From positions 186,001-250,000 of the forward strand of contig NZ_QYUL01000004.1 in NCBI RefSeq assembly GCF_003590795.1: DNA of 64,000 bases, given 5' to 3'. A program made the translations under genes and the position numbers. Below the pieces are notes generated by a model. The model saw only the letters and a program-made list of their open reading frames with translations. It ran no database searches and was not told the origin of the DNA. This DNA comes from Azospirillum cavernae. GTDB lineage: Bacteria > Pseudomonadota > Alphaproteobacteria > Azospirillales > Azospirillaceae. This document shows, piece by piece, positions 36,212-45,959 of the stretch. Numbering within the stretch: position 1 is the stretch's first letter; every line of letters starts with the position of its first letter.

Positions 36212-38179
36212 TCACGCCGCCTTGATGTGCTCCAGGAAACGCGCCACGCCGCGATGCAAGCCATCGACCTGCCCGGCCAGTTCCGTGGCCCCAAGCGCGA
36301 TTTCATCGGCCAGCGAGCGGGTTTCGCCTGTGGCCGCCTTGACCCGGTCGATGTTGTCGGTCACGTCCGACACGCCCGACGCCGCCAGATGCACGCCGCG
36401 CGTCACCTCGTGGGAGGCCGCCTGCTGCTCTTCGACCGCCGAGGCGATGGTCAGCGACATTTCGCTCATCGAGCCGATGGTCGTTCCGATGCCCGCCAGG
36501 GCTTGCACGGCGGCGGCGGTTTGCTCCTGAATGCTGGCGACCTGCTGGGCGATTTCGTCCGTGGCCTTCCCCGTTTGGCTGGCCAGATTCTTCACCTCGT
36601 TGGCGACGACGGCGAAGCCCTTGCCCGCTTCACCGGCGCGCGCGGCTTCGATGGTGGCGTTCAGCGCCAGCAAATTGGTTTGCCCAGCGATGGCGCTGAT
36701 GAGCTTGACGATGGCGCCGATCCGGTTGCTGGCCACCGCCAGGCTCTGGATCGTGTCGTCGGTGTGGCGGGCCTCTTCCACCGCCTTTTGCGACATGCTG
36801 TTGGAACGGTTGACCTGTTGGGTGATCTCGCCAATCGACGCCGTCATCTCTTCGATCGCCGCCGCCGCCGTTTGCACGGACGCGGAGGTTTGTTGGCTGG
36901 CTTGGCTGACGGCGACCGCCAGATCATCGGTTCCCGACGCCGAGGCACCCAGGCGGGTCGCGGTCTGGCGCAAGCGTTCGGAAAAGGCCCGCTGGCTGTC
37001 CACCAGCCCCATGACGTTGGATTGGAATTCGGCGGCGGCGCTCTCCATCGCCCGACGTTTGTCCTGCGCGGCGCGCTCCTCCAACGCGGCCTGCTCTTGC
37101 GCCATGGCGTCAAGCCGCAGGGCGTTCGTCTTGAACACCTCGACCGCGCGGGCCATCGACCCGATTTCGTCCCGCTTGTCGGCGAAGGGGACGGTCACGC
37201 TGTGATCCCGCTCGGCCAACTTGGCCATCACCGCCGTCAGCGTCTGCATGGGGCGGGCGATGCCGCGCGACAGCAGCCACCCGGCCAAGGCCGACAGGCC
37301 CAGCGTGCCGATGGCGATGGCGATGGTGACGCGCAGGGCTTGGGAAAGCGTCGCCTCATACTCTTGGCTGTTCACCGCGATCACGGATACGCCGATGTTC
37401 TTGCCGCCGAAATCACGGATGGGGGCCATCCGCACCGCCGTCCGGTTGTTGTCGACGTCCAAAATCAAGGAGATTGTCGCGCCATCGCGCGCGCTCTCCA
37501 ACTGTTCCGGCTTCACCACCAAATTCGGCGGCAGCGTCGATCCCGACGGTTTCAACACCCGATCCGCCCCAGCGAAAAAGGCGGCGACGGCGGCGCCGGT
37601 TTTGCGGGTGTAGTCGGTGGCCAGGGTTTGGTCAAAAGCGATGCCGACCTCGACAACCCCGACAAAGCGCCCCTTGTCGGAAACCGGCGTGATGCCGCGC
37701 AAACCGGCTTGCCCGGTCGCCGCGCCGACTTCGATTCCCGTCAACATCTTTTGACCGCGCACCGCCTCGGCGATCATTGGCCGCTTGGCGGCGAGATCGT
37801 CGCCGAATTGGGATGGCAGATGGGGGCGGCTGATGACGAGACCGGATGAATCCACCGCCGTCATGTTGGCGACGCCGTAGGCTTTCAAACGACCAAGCAG
37901 AGGGGCGAGCAAGCGCGTGGCTTCGTCGTGATTGCGGTTCGCCATCGCCTGGATCAGCTCCGGGTCGCTGGTGATGGTGGCGCTCAACTGACCGGCCTGC
38001 GTCGCCCCGTTGCTGAAGGCGTATTCATAGCGTTCGGCAAAATTTGACAGGCTCTGCTGCTCCGCGTTCTCGATCAATTTTGTCATGAAGACGTAGCTTC
38101 CGGCCGAAACCGCCAAAATCGCGAAGCCCGCCACGGCCAGAAAATACAAAACAATCCGGTTTCCAACGCTGAAAGCCAT
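36212..38179 (-). CDS. Methyl-accepting chemotaxis protein with Cache-type sensor
   Basis: 655 residues from the ATG at 38179 (GGGGAAG upstream). TM1 is at about 10-32; a periplasmic Cache-type domain of about 260 residues includes A-V-D-S-S-G-L-V-I-S-R near residue 120 and G-V-V-E-V-G-I-A-F near 175. TM2 (about 285-310), HAMP, and a signalling domain with QTNLLALNATIEAARAGEAG follow. It is followed by a strong terminator and stands alone. The ligand is unknown. Confidence 0.92.
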   Translation of the reverse strand: MAFSVGNRIVLYFLAVAGFAILAVSAGSYVFMTKLIENAEQQSLSNFAERYEYAFSNGATQAGQLSATITSDPELIQAMANRNHDEATRLLAPLLGRLKAYGVANMTAVDSSGLVISRPHLPSQFGDDLAAKRPMIAEAVRGQKMLTGIEVGAATGQAGLRGITPVSDKGRFVGVVEVGIAFDQTLATDYTRKTGAAVAAFFAGADRVLKPSGSTLPPNLVVKPEQLESARDGATISLILDVDNNRTAVRMAPIRDFGGKNIGVSVIAVNSQEYEATLSQALRVTIAIAIGTLGLSALAGWLLSRGIARPMQTLTAVMAKLAERDHSVTVPFADKRDEIGSMARAVEVFKTNALRLDAMAQEQAALEERAAQDKRRAMESAAAEFQSNVMGLVDSQRAFSERLRQTATRLGASASGTDDLAVAVSQASQQTSASVQTAAAAIEEMTASIGEITQQVNRSNSMSQKAVEEARHTDDTIQSLAVASNRIGAIVKLISAIAGQTNLLALNATIEAARAGEAGKGFAVVANEVKNLASQTGKATDEIAQQVASIQEQTAAAVQALAGIGTTIGSMSEMSLTIASAVEEQQAASHEVTRGVHLAASGVSDVTDNIDRVKAATGETRSLADEIALGATELAGQVDGLHRGVARFLEHIKAA

Positions 38180-38596
38180 AGCTCTTCCCCCACTCCCTGC
38201 ATGCCGCCACAATTGTGGCTGTTTTGTAATTTGCAAAGAATGGGCCGCTCATAAGGCGTGAGGATCTCATCCCGATGAACGCAAAAACAGCAACCTATCG
38301 GTGTTTTTGAATCATGTGTCTGCGCTATGCGTCGCAAAATGCAAAAGCGCACAGGCGAATTGGGAGACTATCAAGGAAATTTACTGACAACGGAAACGTA
38401 AATTCTTGCGACAATATTATGTAGACGTTCAAATTTAAAGAATTTTGACATCCTCACATGTTCGATCCAAGGCAACGGAGCCGGTCGAAAAGCGGATGAA
38501 GGCGAGGGCCTGACGGCTTTAAAGCCATCGACGCTCAACGCGACGCCGTCACCCGCGCCTTCACCGATCAGAAGGCGCGGGGCAGCGCAGAACGTC
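38180..38596. other. Intergenic stretch with terminator-like hairpin
   Basis: CCGCGCCTTC (38553-38562) and GAAGGCGCGG (38571-38580) form a perfect 10-bp stem just after the adenosine kinase stop on the minus strand, without a T-run. A near-palindrome GACGGCTTTAAAGCCATC lies at about 38512-38529. The AT-rich remainder should contain the chemoreceptor promoter; I could not place it. Confidence 0.5.
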
Positions 38597-39592
38597 TTAC
38601 AGAACGCCCTTGCCCGCGACCAGATCGCGAAGATTGACCTCGGGCCGCGCGCCGACATGGCTGATGATCTCGCCCGCCGCGATGGCGCCCAGACGCCCGC
38701 AGACCGCCGGGGACAGGTCGCGGGTGAAGCCGAACAGGAACCCAGCGGCGTAGAGATCGCCGGCGCCGGTGGTGTCGACGACGCGGGCGACCGGCTCCGC
38801 CGCCACCTCGACCATTGTTTCGCCCGATACGATGACCGCGCCCTTTTCGCTGCGGGTCAGCGCCGCGACCTTGCCCAGCCGCTTGACGGCGGCGAGCGCG
38901 TCTTCGAAACGGTCGGTTCCGTAGAGCGCGCCGATTTCATGCTCGTTGGCGAACAGGATGTCGACGTGGTTTTCCACCAGATCCAGGAATTCGGCGTGGT
39001 GGCGGTGAACGCAGAAGCTGTCGGACAGCGACAGCGACACCTTGCGCCCGGCGGCGTGCGCGATGGCGGCGGCCTTGCGGAACGCCTCCTTCGCGCGGGG
39101 GGGATCCCACAGATAGCCTTCCAGATAGGTGACTTGCGAGGCGGCGATCAACTCCTCGTCGATGTCCTCCGGTCCCAGCTCGACGCAGGCGCCAAGATAG
39201 GTGTTCATCGACCGCTGGGCGTCGGGCGTCACCAGAATCAGGCAGCGCGCGGTGGACGCGCCGCCGACCAGCGGGGCGGTGTCGAAACGCACGCCCGAAG
39301 CGCGGATGTCGTGGCCGAACACGTCGCCCAACTGGTCCTTGGCGACCTTGCCGATGTAGGCGCCCTTGCCGCCCAGCATGGCGACGCCCGCCATGGTGTT
39401 GCCCGCCGAACCGCCGGACATTTCAACGCCCGGCCCCATGCGGCCATAAAGGTCTTCGGCGCGCGCGGTGTCGATCAGGGTCATCGCCCCTTTTTCAACG
39501 GCGTTGGCGGCGAGAAAGGCGTCGTCGGCGTGGGCGATGACGTCCACGATGGCGTTGCCGATGCCGGTGACGTCGAAGGCGGCGGTGGCCAT
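38597..39592 (-). CDS. Adenosine kinase (PfkB family)
   Basis: 331 residues, PfkB-type sugar/nucleoside kinase. Near residue 60 there is the GGSAGNTMAGVAMLGG substrate-binding signature. The second signature, DTTGAGDLYAAGFLFG near residue 285, contains the catalytic Asp. The overall sequence matches the alphaproteobacterial proteins usually annotated adenosine kinase, which make AMP from adenosine in purine salvage. A related ribokinase or inosine-guanosine kinase specificity cannot be excluded. It is monocistronic, with an AT-rich upstream gap. Confidence 0.85.
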   Translation of the reverse strand: MATAAFDVTGIGNAIVDVIAHADDAFLAANAVEKGAMTLIDTARAEDLYGRMGPGVEMSGGSAGNTMAGVAMLGGKGAYIGKVAKDQLGDVFGHDIRASGVRFDTAPLVGGASTARCLILVTPDAQRSMNTYLGACVELGPEDIDEELIAASQVTYLEGYLWDPPRAKEAFRKAAAIAHAAGRKVSLSLSDSFCVHRHHAEFLDLVENHVDILFANEHEIGALYGTDRFEDALAAVKRLGKVAALTRSEKGAVIVSGETMVEVAAEPVARVVDTTGAGDLYAAGFLFGFTRDLSPAVCGRLGAIAAGEIISHVGARPEVNLRDLVAGKGVL

Positions 39593-39997
39593 GGGCGCTC
39601 CTTACAGGAAATGGGAAAGGAAATGGGGTTGGTGGCGAATGCGGGCGGGAGTATAGCGGCGGCGGCGGCGTTCACAAGGCCGACGGCGGCCCGGATGCGC
39701 GTAAATGTTGCGACTCACGCCAATCTCTGAAGATTAAAGAGACGAAAGACATTGGAAACACATTAAAGCGCTCCGCATTCAAAGTCTTTTTAAAACTCAT
39801 GGTAACTCAACAAAACCAAGGGACAGAAAACCCTTGCCGTCATCGCCAGGAAGAACTCAATCACTTGAGATTAGGGTTTCCCCTGAGTTCAGGGGCGGAC
39901 ACCCCTCGCTTGACAGCGTCAATCATGGGAGTGAGGATTTTCGGACGCCAACAAGAGCGCCGATAGTCCAGTCCGATTGGTCCGCCGAGGAGGCGTT
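39593..39997. other. Non-coding divergent promoter region
   Basis: This AT-richer gap (about 405 bases) lies between the divergent adenosine kinase and GGDEF-EAL genes and must hold both promoters. GAGGAGG at 39987-39993 is the ribosome binding site of the latter. I see no gene, repeat or recognisable operator. Confidence 0.5.
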
Positions 39998-42568
39998 ATG
40001 CTGCAAAGCCATGTCCGGCGCCTGTCCCTGCGCACGGCGATCATGCTGCCTTTCGCCACGCTGATGCTGGTGTCGGTGGCGTTGATGGGCTATGCCGCGC
40101 ATGTGAGTTACGAGCGGTTGCTGACGGAACAAAGCCAACGGGTGATCGGCGGTTTGACCTCCCGCACGCACGGTGTGCTGTCTCATTTCCTGGACGCTCC
40201 CTACGCCATCTTGCGGGTGATGCGGCAGGAGATCCTGTTCGATGATCTGTACACGCCCGGCGACATGACGCGGATCGAAAACAAAATCCGCTCGCTGTAC
40301 AACGGCGCCTTCATCGATCTCCAGCAAATCAACGTCATCGGCTACGCCACCCAGCAAGGCGAATGGTTTGGCTTGCGCCGGGAAGCCGGGGGCGGTTTCG
40401 CCGCCATGGTGCGCGACAAACGCAGCGATTGGGAATTGCGCATCCACGCCGGTGATTCGCTGAACAGCCCGATCATCGCGCGCTATCCCGATTACGATCC
40501 GCGCAAACGCCCCTGGTATCAGGATGGGCTGGCGAAGAACGGCCCCGCCTGGACATCCATCTACAGCAATTACGACGAGAAGCAGGAGATCACCATCTCC
40601 GCCACAGCGCCAAGTCTGGACGCGGGCGGGGTCGTTCAGGGCATCGTCGTCGCCGATGTGAAGCTGGAGGGGATCAGCCGTTTTCTGAGCGACGCCCCCG
40701 ATCTGGGGCGTGGGGCGATCTTCATCATCGACGCCCAAGGCCGTCTGGTCGCCCAATCGGGCAACAGCCCGATTCTGGCGTCGTCGTCCGATACGGAAAC
40801 GCTTGGAACCCGGCTGCTGGCGCGCGACAGCCATCATCCCCTGGTGCGGGCGGCGGCGCCCTTTCTGGGCGAGGCGACGGACAGCGCGCGGGAAATCACC
40901 CGAAATGAAGGGGAGCGCCTGTTCCTGAGGGTCACGTCCTACACCGACCCGCGTGGTCTGGATTGGCGGATCGCCGTGGTGATGAACGAAAGCGACCTGA
41001 TCGGATCGCTGCGCGGCGAAATCCAGGCCACGCTCTGGGGGGTGATGGCCATCGCCTTGTTGGGGGTAGTGGTTGGTTTGGTGTTGCTGCAACTCATCAT
41101 CCAGCCGATTTTGCGCACGGCCCGCGCCGCCAACAGTCTGGCGCGCGGCGAATGGCGCAACGAGCCGATGCCGGGCGTCTCGCTGCGGGAAACCGCCCAA
41201 CTGGTTGACGCCTTCAACGACATGTCGGTGCGGCTGCGCCGGTCTTTTCAGGAGCTGCGCGACCGCATCGTGCGCGATCCGTTGACCAGCCTGTTGAGCC
41301 GATCCGGCCTGTGCGAAACGCTGGCCGAGCGTGACCAGAGCGCAAGCGACGGCAACGTGATCGTGGTGGCGCTGATCGGGTTGGACGGCTTTCGCGGCAT
41401 CAACAACAGCATCGGTCATGGCGCGGGCGACGCCTTGCTGTCCAGCATCGCCAACCGTCTGGCCATTCATTGCCCCGAAGATGGGCTTGTCGCGCGGGTC
41501 GAGGGGGACGAGTTCGCCGTGGTGCTGAGCGGCCCGGCGACGACGGAGACGATGGAAAGCGTCGGGCAATGGGCGCTGGATCTGTTCGCCGCCCCCTTCC
41601 GCGCGGGGGATGACGAGGTGGTGGTCAGCGCCTGCGTCGGCGTGGCGGGCGGCGCGCTGGACAGGCAGGACGGCGTCGAGGCGCATTTGCGGCACGCCAG
41701 CGTGGCCTTGACCGAGGCCAAACGGCGCGGCCCCCGGACCTCCCGCCTGTTCGAGCCGGACATGATGAGCAAGTCCATGGAGCGCACCCGGCTGATCGCC
41801 GAAATGGCTCCGGCGTTGGCGCGGGGAGAGTTCCATCTGGTCTATCAGCCGGTGGTCGATCTCAGCCGGGGCGGGCGTGTGGTGGGGGCGGAGGCCCTGT
41901 TGCGCTGGCGTCACCCGCGATCCGGCATGATCCCGCCCGATCTGTTCATCCCATTGGCCGAAGAAAGCGGGCAAATCCTGGCGATTGGCGATTGGGTGCT
42001 GCGCACCGCCTGCCACGACGTCGCCACCCGTCTGCACCGGGGATGGCCAATTGATTTTGACCTGCACGTCAACGTGTCGGTGCGTCAGCTCATTCAATCA
42101 GGGTTCGTCGAAACGGTGGAAGCGGCGCTGGCCTCCTCCGGGTTGCCCGCTGACAATCTGACCTTGGAGATCACCGAATCATCGCTGGCCACCGACGGGT
42201 TGCTCGCCAGCGACGCCTTGACGCGTCTGCGAGACCTGGGGGCGCGTGTCGCCATCGATGATTTTGGCACCGGCTATTCCTCGCTGTCCTATTTGACCAG
42301 CCTGCCCTTCGATGGGTTGAAGATTGACCGTTCCTTTATCAACGGCATGACGGAAAACGGCCAGGCGCGGACCATCGTCCACTCCATCGTCGGCATCGCC
42401 CGCAGCTTTGACGTGCATTTGGTGGCCGAAGGGGTGGAAACGCCCGAACAAGCCGCCGCTTTGCGGGATCTGGGCTGCGAGCGGGCGCAGGGCTATCTGT
42501 TTGGCCGCCCCGTTCCCCTGGATGATTGGACCGATCCGGCGCATCGGCCCCAATTGGCCGCCGGGTGA
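39998..42568 (+). CDS. Membrane GGDEF-EAL protein with dCache-like sensor
   Basis: 856 residues from the ATG at 39998 (GAGGAGG four bases upstream). TM1 at about 14-34, a periplasmic double-Cache-like domain to about 335 with a Y-P-D-Y-D-P-R-K-R-P-W-Y motif, TM2 at about 345-370, a HAMP region, then GGDEF (about 425-585) and EAL (about 600-850). The GGDEF active-site motif reads EGDEF, and the EAL motif is intact (EALLRW near 628, with DDFGTGYSS later). The likely net activity is c-di-GMP breakdown, with the cyclase domain altered or regulatory. The sensed ligand is unknown. Confidence 0.9.
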   Translation: MLQSHVRRLSLRTAIMLPFATLMLVSVALMGYAAHVSYERLLTEQSQRVIGGLTSRTHGVLSHFLDAPYAILRVMRQEILFDDLYTPGDMTRIENKIRSLYNGAFIDLQQINVIGYATQQGEWFGLRREAGGGFAAMVRDKRSDWELRIHAGDSLNSPIIARYPDYDPRKRPWYQDGLAKNGPAWTSIYSNYDEKQEITISATAPSLDAGGVVQGIVVADVKLEGISRFLSDAPDLGRGAIFIIDAQGRLVAQSGNSPILASSSDTETLGTRLLARDSHHPLVRAAAPFLGEATDSAREITRNEGERLFLRVTSYTDPRGLDWRIAVVMNESDLIGSLRGEIQATLWGVMAIALLGVVVGLVLLQLIIQPILRTARAANSLARGEWRNEPMPGVSLRETAQLVDAFNDMSVRLRRSFQELRDRIVRDPLTSLLSRSGLCETLAERDQSASDGNVIVVALIGLDGFRGINNSIGHGAGDALLSSIANRLAIHCPEDGLVARVEGDEFAVVLSGPATTETMESVGQWALDLFAAPFRAGDDEVVVSACVGVAGGALDRQDGVEAHLRHASVALTEAKRRGPRTSRLFEPDMMSKSMERTRLIAEMAPALARGEFHLVYQPVVDLSRGGRVVGAEALLRWRHPRSGMIPPDLFIPLAEESGQILAIGDWVLRTACHDVATRLHRGWPIDFDLHVNVSVRQLIQSGFVETVEAALASSGLPADNLTLEITESSLATDGLLASDALTRLRDLGARVAIDDFGTGYSSLSYLTSLPFDGLKIDRSFINGMTENGQARTIVHSIVGIARSFDVHLVAEGVETPEQAAALRDLGCERAQGYLFGRPVPLDDWTDPAHRPQLAAG

Positions 42569-42664
42569 TGGTCGGCGCGGCGCGGGAAGCGGCTTGACGT
42601 TGGCGTATGGTCGGTGGCCAAATCAGCCCTCCGACCCGCGCGCCACCATCGGATCCCCCCTCCC

Positions 42665-43858
42665 ATGACCTCCGCATTTTCGCGTCTGGCGAACCCCTTC
42701 GCCGCTTCCCCCGTCACCTGCGTTGAGGATTTGCGGCGGTTGGCCAAGCGGCGGGTGCCGCGCATGTTCTATGATTACGCCGATTCCGGGTCCTACACCG
42801 AAGGCACCTATCGGGCCAACCAGTCGGATTTCGCCAAGGTGACGCTGCGCCAGCGCGTCGCCGTGGACATGACCAACCGCAGCCTCGCCAGCCAGATGGT
42901 CGGGTTGCCGGTGGCCATGCCGGTGGCGCTGGCCCCGACCGGCCTGACCGGGATGCAGCATGGCGACGGCGAGATCCTCGCCGCCCGCGCCGCCGCCAAG
43001 GCCGGGCTTCCCTTCACCCTGTCCACCATGAGCATCTGCTCCATTGAGGACGTCGCCGAGAACACCGACAAGCCCTTTTGGTTTCAGCTTTACGTGATGC
43101 GCGACCGCGATTTCATCGACCGGCTCATTGACCGGGCGAAGGCGGCCCGCTGTTCGGCGCTGGTGCTGACGCTCGATCTGCAAATTCTCGGGCAGCGGCA
43201 CAAGGACATCAAGAACGGCTTGTCCACCCCGCCGCGCATGACGCTGCCCAACATCCTGGACATGGCGACCAAGCCGCGCTGGTGCCTGAGCATGCTGAAC
43301 ACCCAGCGGCGGACCTTCCGCAACATCGTCGGCCACGCCAAGGGGGTTGGCGATCTGCGCTCGCTGTCGTCCTGGACCGCCGAGCAGTTTGATCCGACGT
43401 TGAGCTGGGACGATGTCCGCAAAATCCGCGACCGCTGGGATGGCAAGCTGATCGTCAAGGGTATTTTGGACCCGGAAGACGCGGTCATGGCGGCGGAAAC
43501 CGGGGCCGACGCGCTGATCGTGTCCAACCATGGCGGACGTCAGTTGGACGGGGCCATGTCCTCCATCGCCGCCCTGCCCGCCATCGCCCAGGCGGTCGGC
43601 GACCGGATCGAGGTGCTGATGGACGGCGGAATCCGCAGCGGCCAGGACGTCATCAAGGCGCTGGCGCTGGGGGCCAAGGGCGTCTTCATCGGTCGCGCCT
43701 TCCTGTACGGGTTGGGCGCCGGGGGTGAGGCGGGCGTCACCCAATGCCTGGACATCATCCGCAAGGAACTGGACGTCACCATGGCCATGTGCGGCCTGCG
43801 CGACGTGCGGGACGTCACCGGCGCCATTCTGGCCGGAACGCCGAACTTCGCGCGGTAA
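42665..43858 (+). CDS. lldD: L-lactate dehydrogenase, FMN-dependent
   Basis: 397 residues from the ATG at 42665. Family marks include Y-D-Y-A-D-S-G near residue 37, the Q-L-Y-V segment, LIVKGILDPEDA near 260, and the catalytic base region SNHGGRQLDG near residue 285. This matches LldD, which oxidises L-lactate to pyruvate at the membrane. The 2-hydroxy-acid specificity could differ (glycolate or mandelate oxidase relatives), but the sequence reads as LldD. It ends 27 bases before the convergent LysR gene; the hairpin AAGCGC-AAAG-GCGCTT overlaps its stop. Confidence 0.88.
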   Translation: MTSAFSRLANPFAASPVTCVEDLRRLAKRRVPRMFYDYADSGSYTEGTYRANQSDFAKVTLRQRVAVDMTNRSLASQMVGLPVAMPVALAPTGLTGMQHGDGEILAARAAAKAGLPFTLSTMSICSIEDVAENTDKPFWFQLYVMRDRDFIDRLIDRAKAARCSALVLTLDLQILGQRHKDIKNGLSTPPRMTLPNILDMATKPRWCLSMLNTQRRTFRNIVGHAKGVGDLRSLSSWTAEQFDPTLSWDDVRKIRDRWDGKLIVKGILDPEDAVMAAETGADALIVSNHGGRQLDGAMSSIAALPAIAQAVGDRIEVLMDGGIRSGQDVIKALALGAKGVFIGRAFLYGLGAGGEAGVTQCLDIIRKELDVTMAMCGLRDVRDVTGAILAGTPNFAR

Positions 43859-43885
43859 GCGCAAAGGCGCTTCGCTCCGTCCCCT

Positions 43886-44794
43886 TCACAGCGTTGCCGC
43901 GACGCTGGCGATTTTCTCGCGCAACCAGCTGTGGGACGGCGATGCGGAGTGTCGTCGGTGCCAGATCAACGACATCTCATAAGATTCGGATGGGAAGGGC
44001 AAAGGGCTGATCGTCAATCCCAAAGGACCAGCGCTGAGGTCAGCCACCTTCCCGGGCAGGGTCGACAGCATCGGCACCTGTGTCAGCATCGTTGGAATGG
44101 TCATGAACTGTGTCGTTGACGCGGCGACGTACCGCTTGGTTCCTAAAGCGTGCAGTTCGTCGTCAACGAAGCTGCTGAATCCTCCACGCATCGACGGCAT
44201 CAAATGGGGGAAACGGGTGTAATCCTCCAAACTGATTGGCGGTTCCAGCGGCACCAGACGCGGGTTGAACAGACACACAAGGTTTTCCGAATAGAGAGCT
44301 TGACGGTCGTGCCAACGCCGGATGGTCGGGAAATAACCAATGGCCATGTCCACGCTTCCGTTGTCCATCGCGTCCAACGTGGCTTCTGGATCCAAACTTA
44401 TGATCGCGATGGCGATTTGTTGACGGCTGGCGTCCCACAAAACCGTCGTCAGCAAGATCGGCTGGACAGAATCAAAGGCGCTGATGGTGAAGCTTCGCTC
44501 CTCGTTTCCGGGTTCAAAGGTCTCTTCCAATGACAGGGCCTGAGCGGCGGCAAGCAACACGTCACGCAAGGGTTGGGCCAGCCGCTGAGCGCGGGGACTG
44601 GGTTCCATTTGGTTGCCGGTCCGCACGAACAGCGGATCGCCCACCAGCGTCCGCAACCGGCTGAGCGAGTGGCTAACCGCCGATTGGCTTACTCCAAGCC
44701 GTTCGGCCGCGCGCGAGACGCTGCGGGTTTCCAACAAGGCGTCGAACACCTTGATCAGATTCAGGTCCAACTGAGGGTTATGAATGCTGGTCAT
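43886..44794 (-). CDS. LysR-family transcriptional regulator
   Basis: 302 residues from the ATG at 44794. A winged helix-turn-helix at about 10-65 (LIKVFDALLETRSVSRAAERLGVSQSAVSHSLSRLR) is of the NodD/LeuO/SyrM-like type; the effector domain follows. The start codon is inside a perfect 12-bp palindrome, which may be an autoregulatory site. It is divergent from the 213-residue membrane protein gene and convergent with lldD. No co-inducer can be inferred. Confidence 0.9.
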   Translation of the reverse strand: MTSIHNPQLDLNLIKVFDALLETRSVSRAAERLGVSQSAVSHSLSRLRTLVGDPLFVRTGNQMEPSPRAQRLAQPLRDVLLAAAQALSLEETFEPGNEERSFTISAFDSVQPILLTTVLWDASRQQIAIAIISLDPEATLDAMDNGSVDMAIGYFPTIRRWHDRQALYSENLVCLFNPRLVPLEPPISLEDYTRFPHLMPSMRGGFSSFVDDELHALGTKRYVAASTTQFMTIPTMLTQVPMLSTLPGKVADLSAGPLGLTISPLPFPSESYEMSLIWHRRHSASPSHSWLREKIASVAATL

Positions 44795-44803
44795 AACGTT
44801 ATG
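44792..44803. promoter_or_regulatory. Palindrome CATAACGTTATG over the LysR start
   Basis: A perfect 12-bp palindrome covers the LysR-type start codon. LysR proteins bind short interrupted palindromes of AT-rich halves; self-repression is possible. The evidence is sequence symmetry alone. Confidence 0.4.
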
Positions 44804-45211
44804 TCTCGCATCAGCCTTGCTCCAGAGGTCCAATCTTGCATACAGTGGACTGCATCAACCAACCAGACATCAAAAATAAAAGAAAGGTAACTCTCCATGC
44901 CCTAGAGATTGACGCGAATACTAATACGGTAAATTCCATGATCTAATTTCTATGCTCAATAAAAATATAAATAATGTGTGATAATCAATGAAGGTTTCAC
45001 CTGTTAAATTTTTTTGATTGATACAAACAGAATAACTGTGTTTGTAAAAACAAAAACATTAATGATTGTTTTGCACGGCGAAGGCAATCAATTTTTGTCA
45101 ATCTGGCTCAAATCCTGCGCTTGACGCACGTCTATCACAGCTTTCCTTGAAAATCCTGAAAGCTGTTTGCCGCATCTGCGCCGTTTCAATCCTTTTGAAT
45201 GTGGGGATCCT
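44804..45211. other. AT-rich intergenic region
   Basis: About 400 bases between divergent LysR and membrane-protein genes. The middle part (about 44930-45075) is far more AT-rich than the rest of the window, rich in A- and T-runs. No reading frame or defined element is visible. It could be a promoter region for the membrane protein or a scar of transferred DNA. Confidence 0.5.
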
Positions 45212-45853
45212 ATGCTGAACACTCTTGCCCAGATCTCTGCGACTCATCTGTCCGATGAAACCGTGCTCGCTCTGCGCGTCGCGTTGCGGTTGCTTCATTT
45301 CATAGGGCTTGTCCTTGGCCTCGGCGCGGCGACGCTGCTGGACTTGATGCTGTTCAAACGGCGCAAGGAACCATTGACCGACGACATGGTTGCGACTGTG
45401 GAGATGTTTTCCAAGGTTGTTTTCTTCGGCCTCGCGCTGCTCTGGATTTCCGGGGTAGGTTTTCTCCTCCACTATGCCCAATTCGACCCCCAAAAACTTG
45501 CCAATCCAAAAGTATTGGCAAAAATTGTGATCGTTTTTATCCTATCCATCAATGGGTTTTTCATTCACTCCTTGGTTTTGCCCCATATTCGCGCAAATGT
45601 CGGCTGGCCTTGCCTTGCACAACTCAACCGAGGCCGTCGCTGGTTGTTTTGTTCCATTGGCGCAGTGTCCGCAGTGTCTTGGTACGCGCCGTTGCTGCTT
45701 GGGGCGGTTCCACAGTTCAACTTTGTCGTGCCGACTCTAACCATTCTGACTGGCTACGCCATCATTCTATCTCTGGCCATGCTTGCCGCCATTGTGTCGC
45801 TTCTGCCGCAGCACGCCCCGCAAAATCGGCTCGACATGATCGGCGCGCGGTGA
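45212..45853 (+). CDS. Multi-spanning membrane protein of unknown function
   Basis: 213 residues with six probable membrane helices (around residues 24-46, 70-95, 108-130, 143-160 and two toward the end) and short polar loops, including FKRRKEP after the first. Codon use is less GC-biased than in neighbours. I do not recognise the family. It is divergent from a LysR-type gene, which may control it, and such pairs are often transporter or stress-related. The upstream Met at 45167 is less likely because the segment is not hydrophobic. Confidence 0.6.
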   Translation: MLNTLAQISATHLSDETVLALRVALRLLHFIGLVLGLGAATLLDLMLFKRRKEPLTDDMVATVEMFSKVVFFGLALLWISGVGFLLHYAQFDPQKLANPKVLAKIVIVFILSINGFFIHSLVLPHIRANVGWPCLAQLNRGRRWLFCSIGAVSAVSWYAPLLLGAVPQFNFVVPTLTILTGYAIILSLAMLAAIVSLLPQHAPQNRLDMIGAR

Positions 45854-45908
45854 GTTTTTTAGGACATCAATGGCTCATAAAGCGCCTGGGTTCAGGCCAA
45901 GCGTCCTT

Positions 45909-45947
45909 GTGGGGCCGCAAGCGTGTATGTTCCGTTTGCGGCCCCAC
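45909..45947. terminator. Hairpin between convergent genes
   Basis: GTGGGGCCGCAA (45909-45920) and TTGCGGCCCCAC (45936-45947) make a perfect 12-bp stem, in the gap between the membrane protein gene and the convergent unknown gene. Probably a shared terminator. Confidence 0.65.
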
Positions 45948-45959
45948 CCATTGCGACGC

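Noticed and set aside
38083..38352. Short frames upstream of the third chemoreceptor
   Set aside because: They lack ribosome sites and overlap the receptor start; one merely extends its frame.
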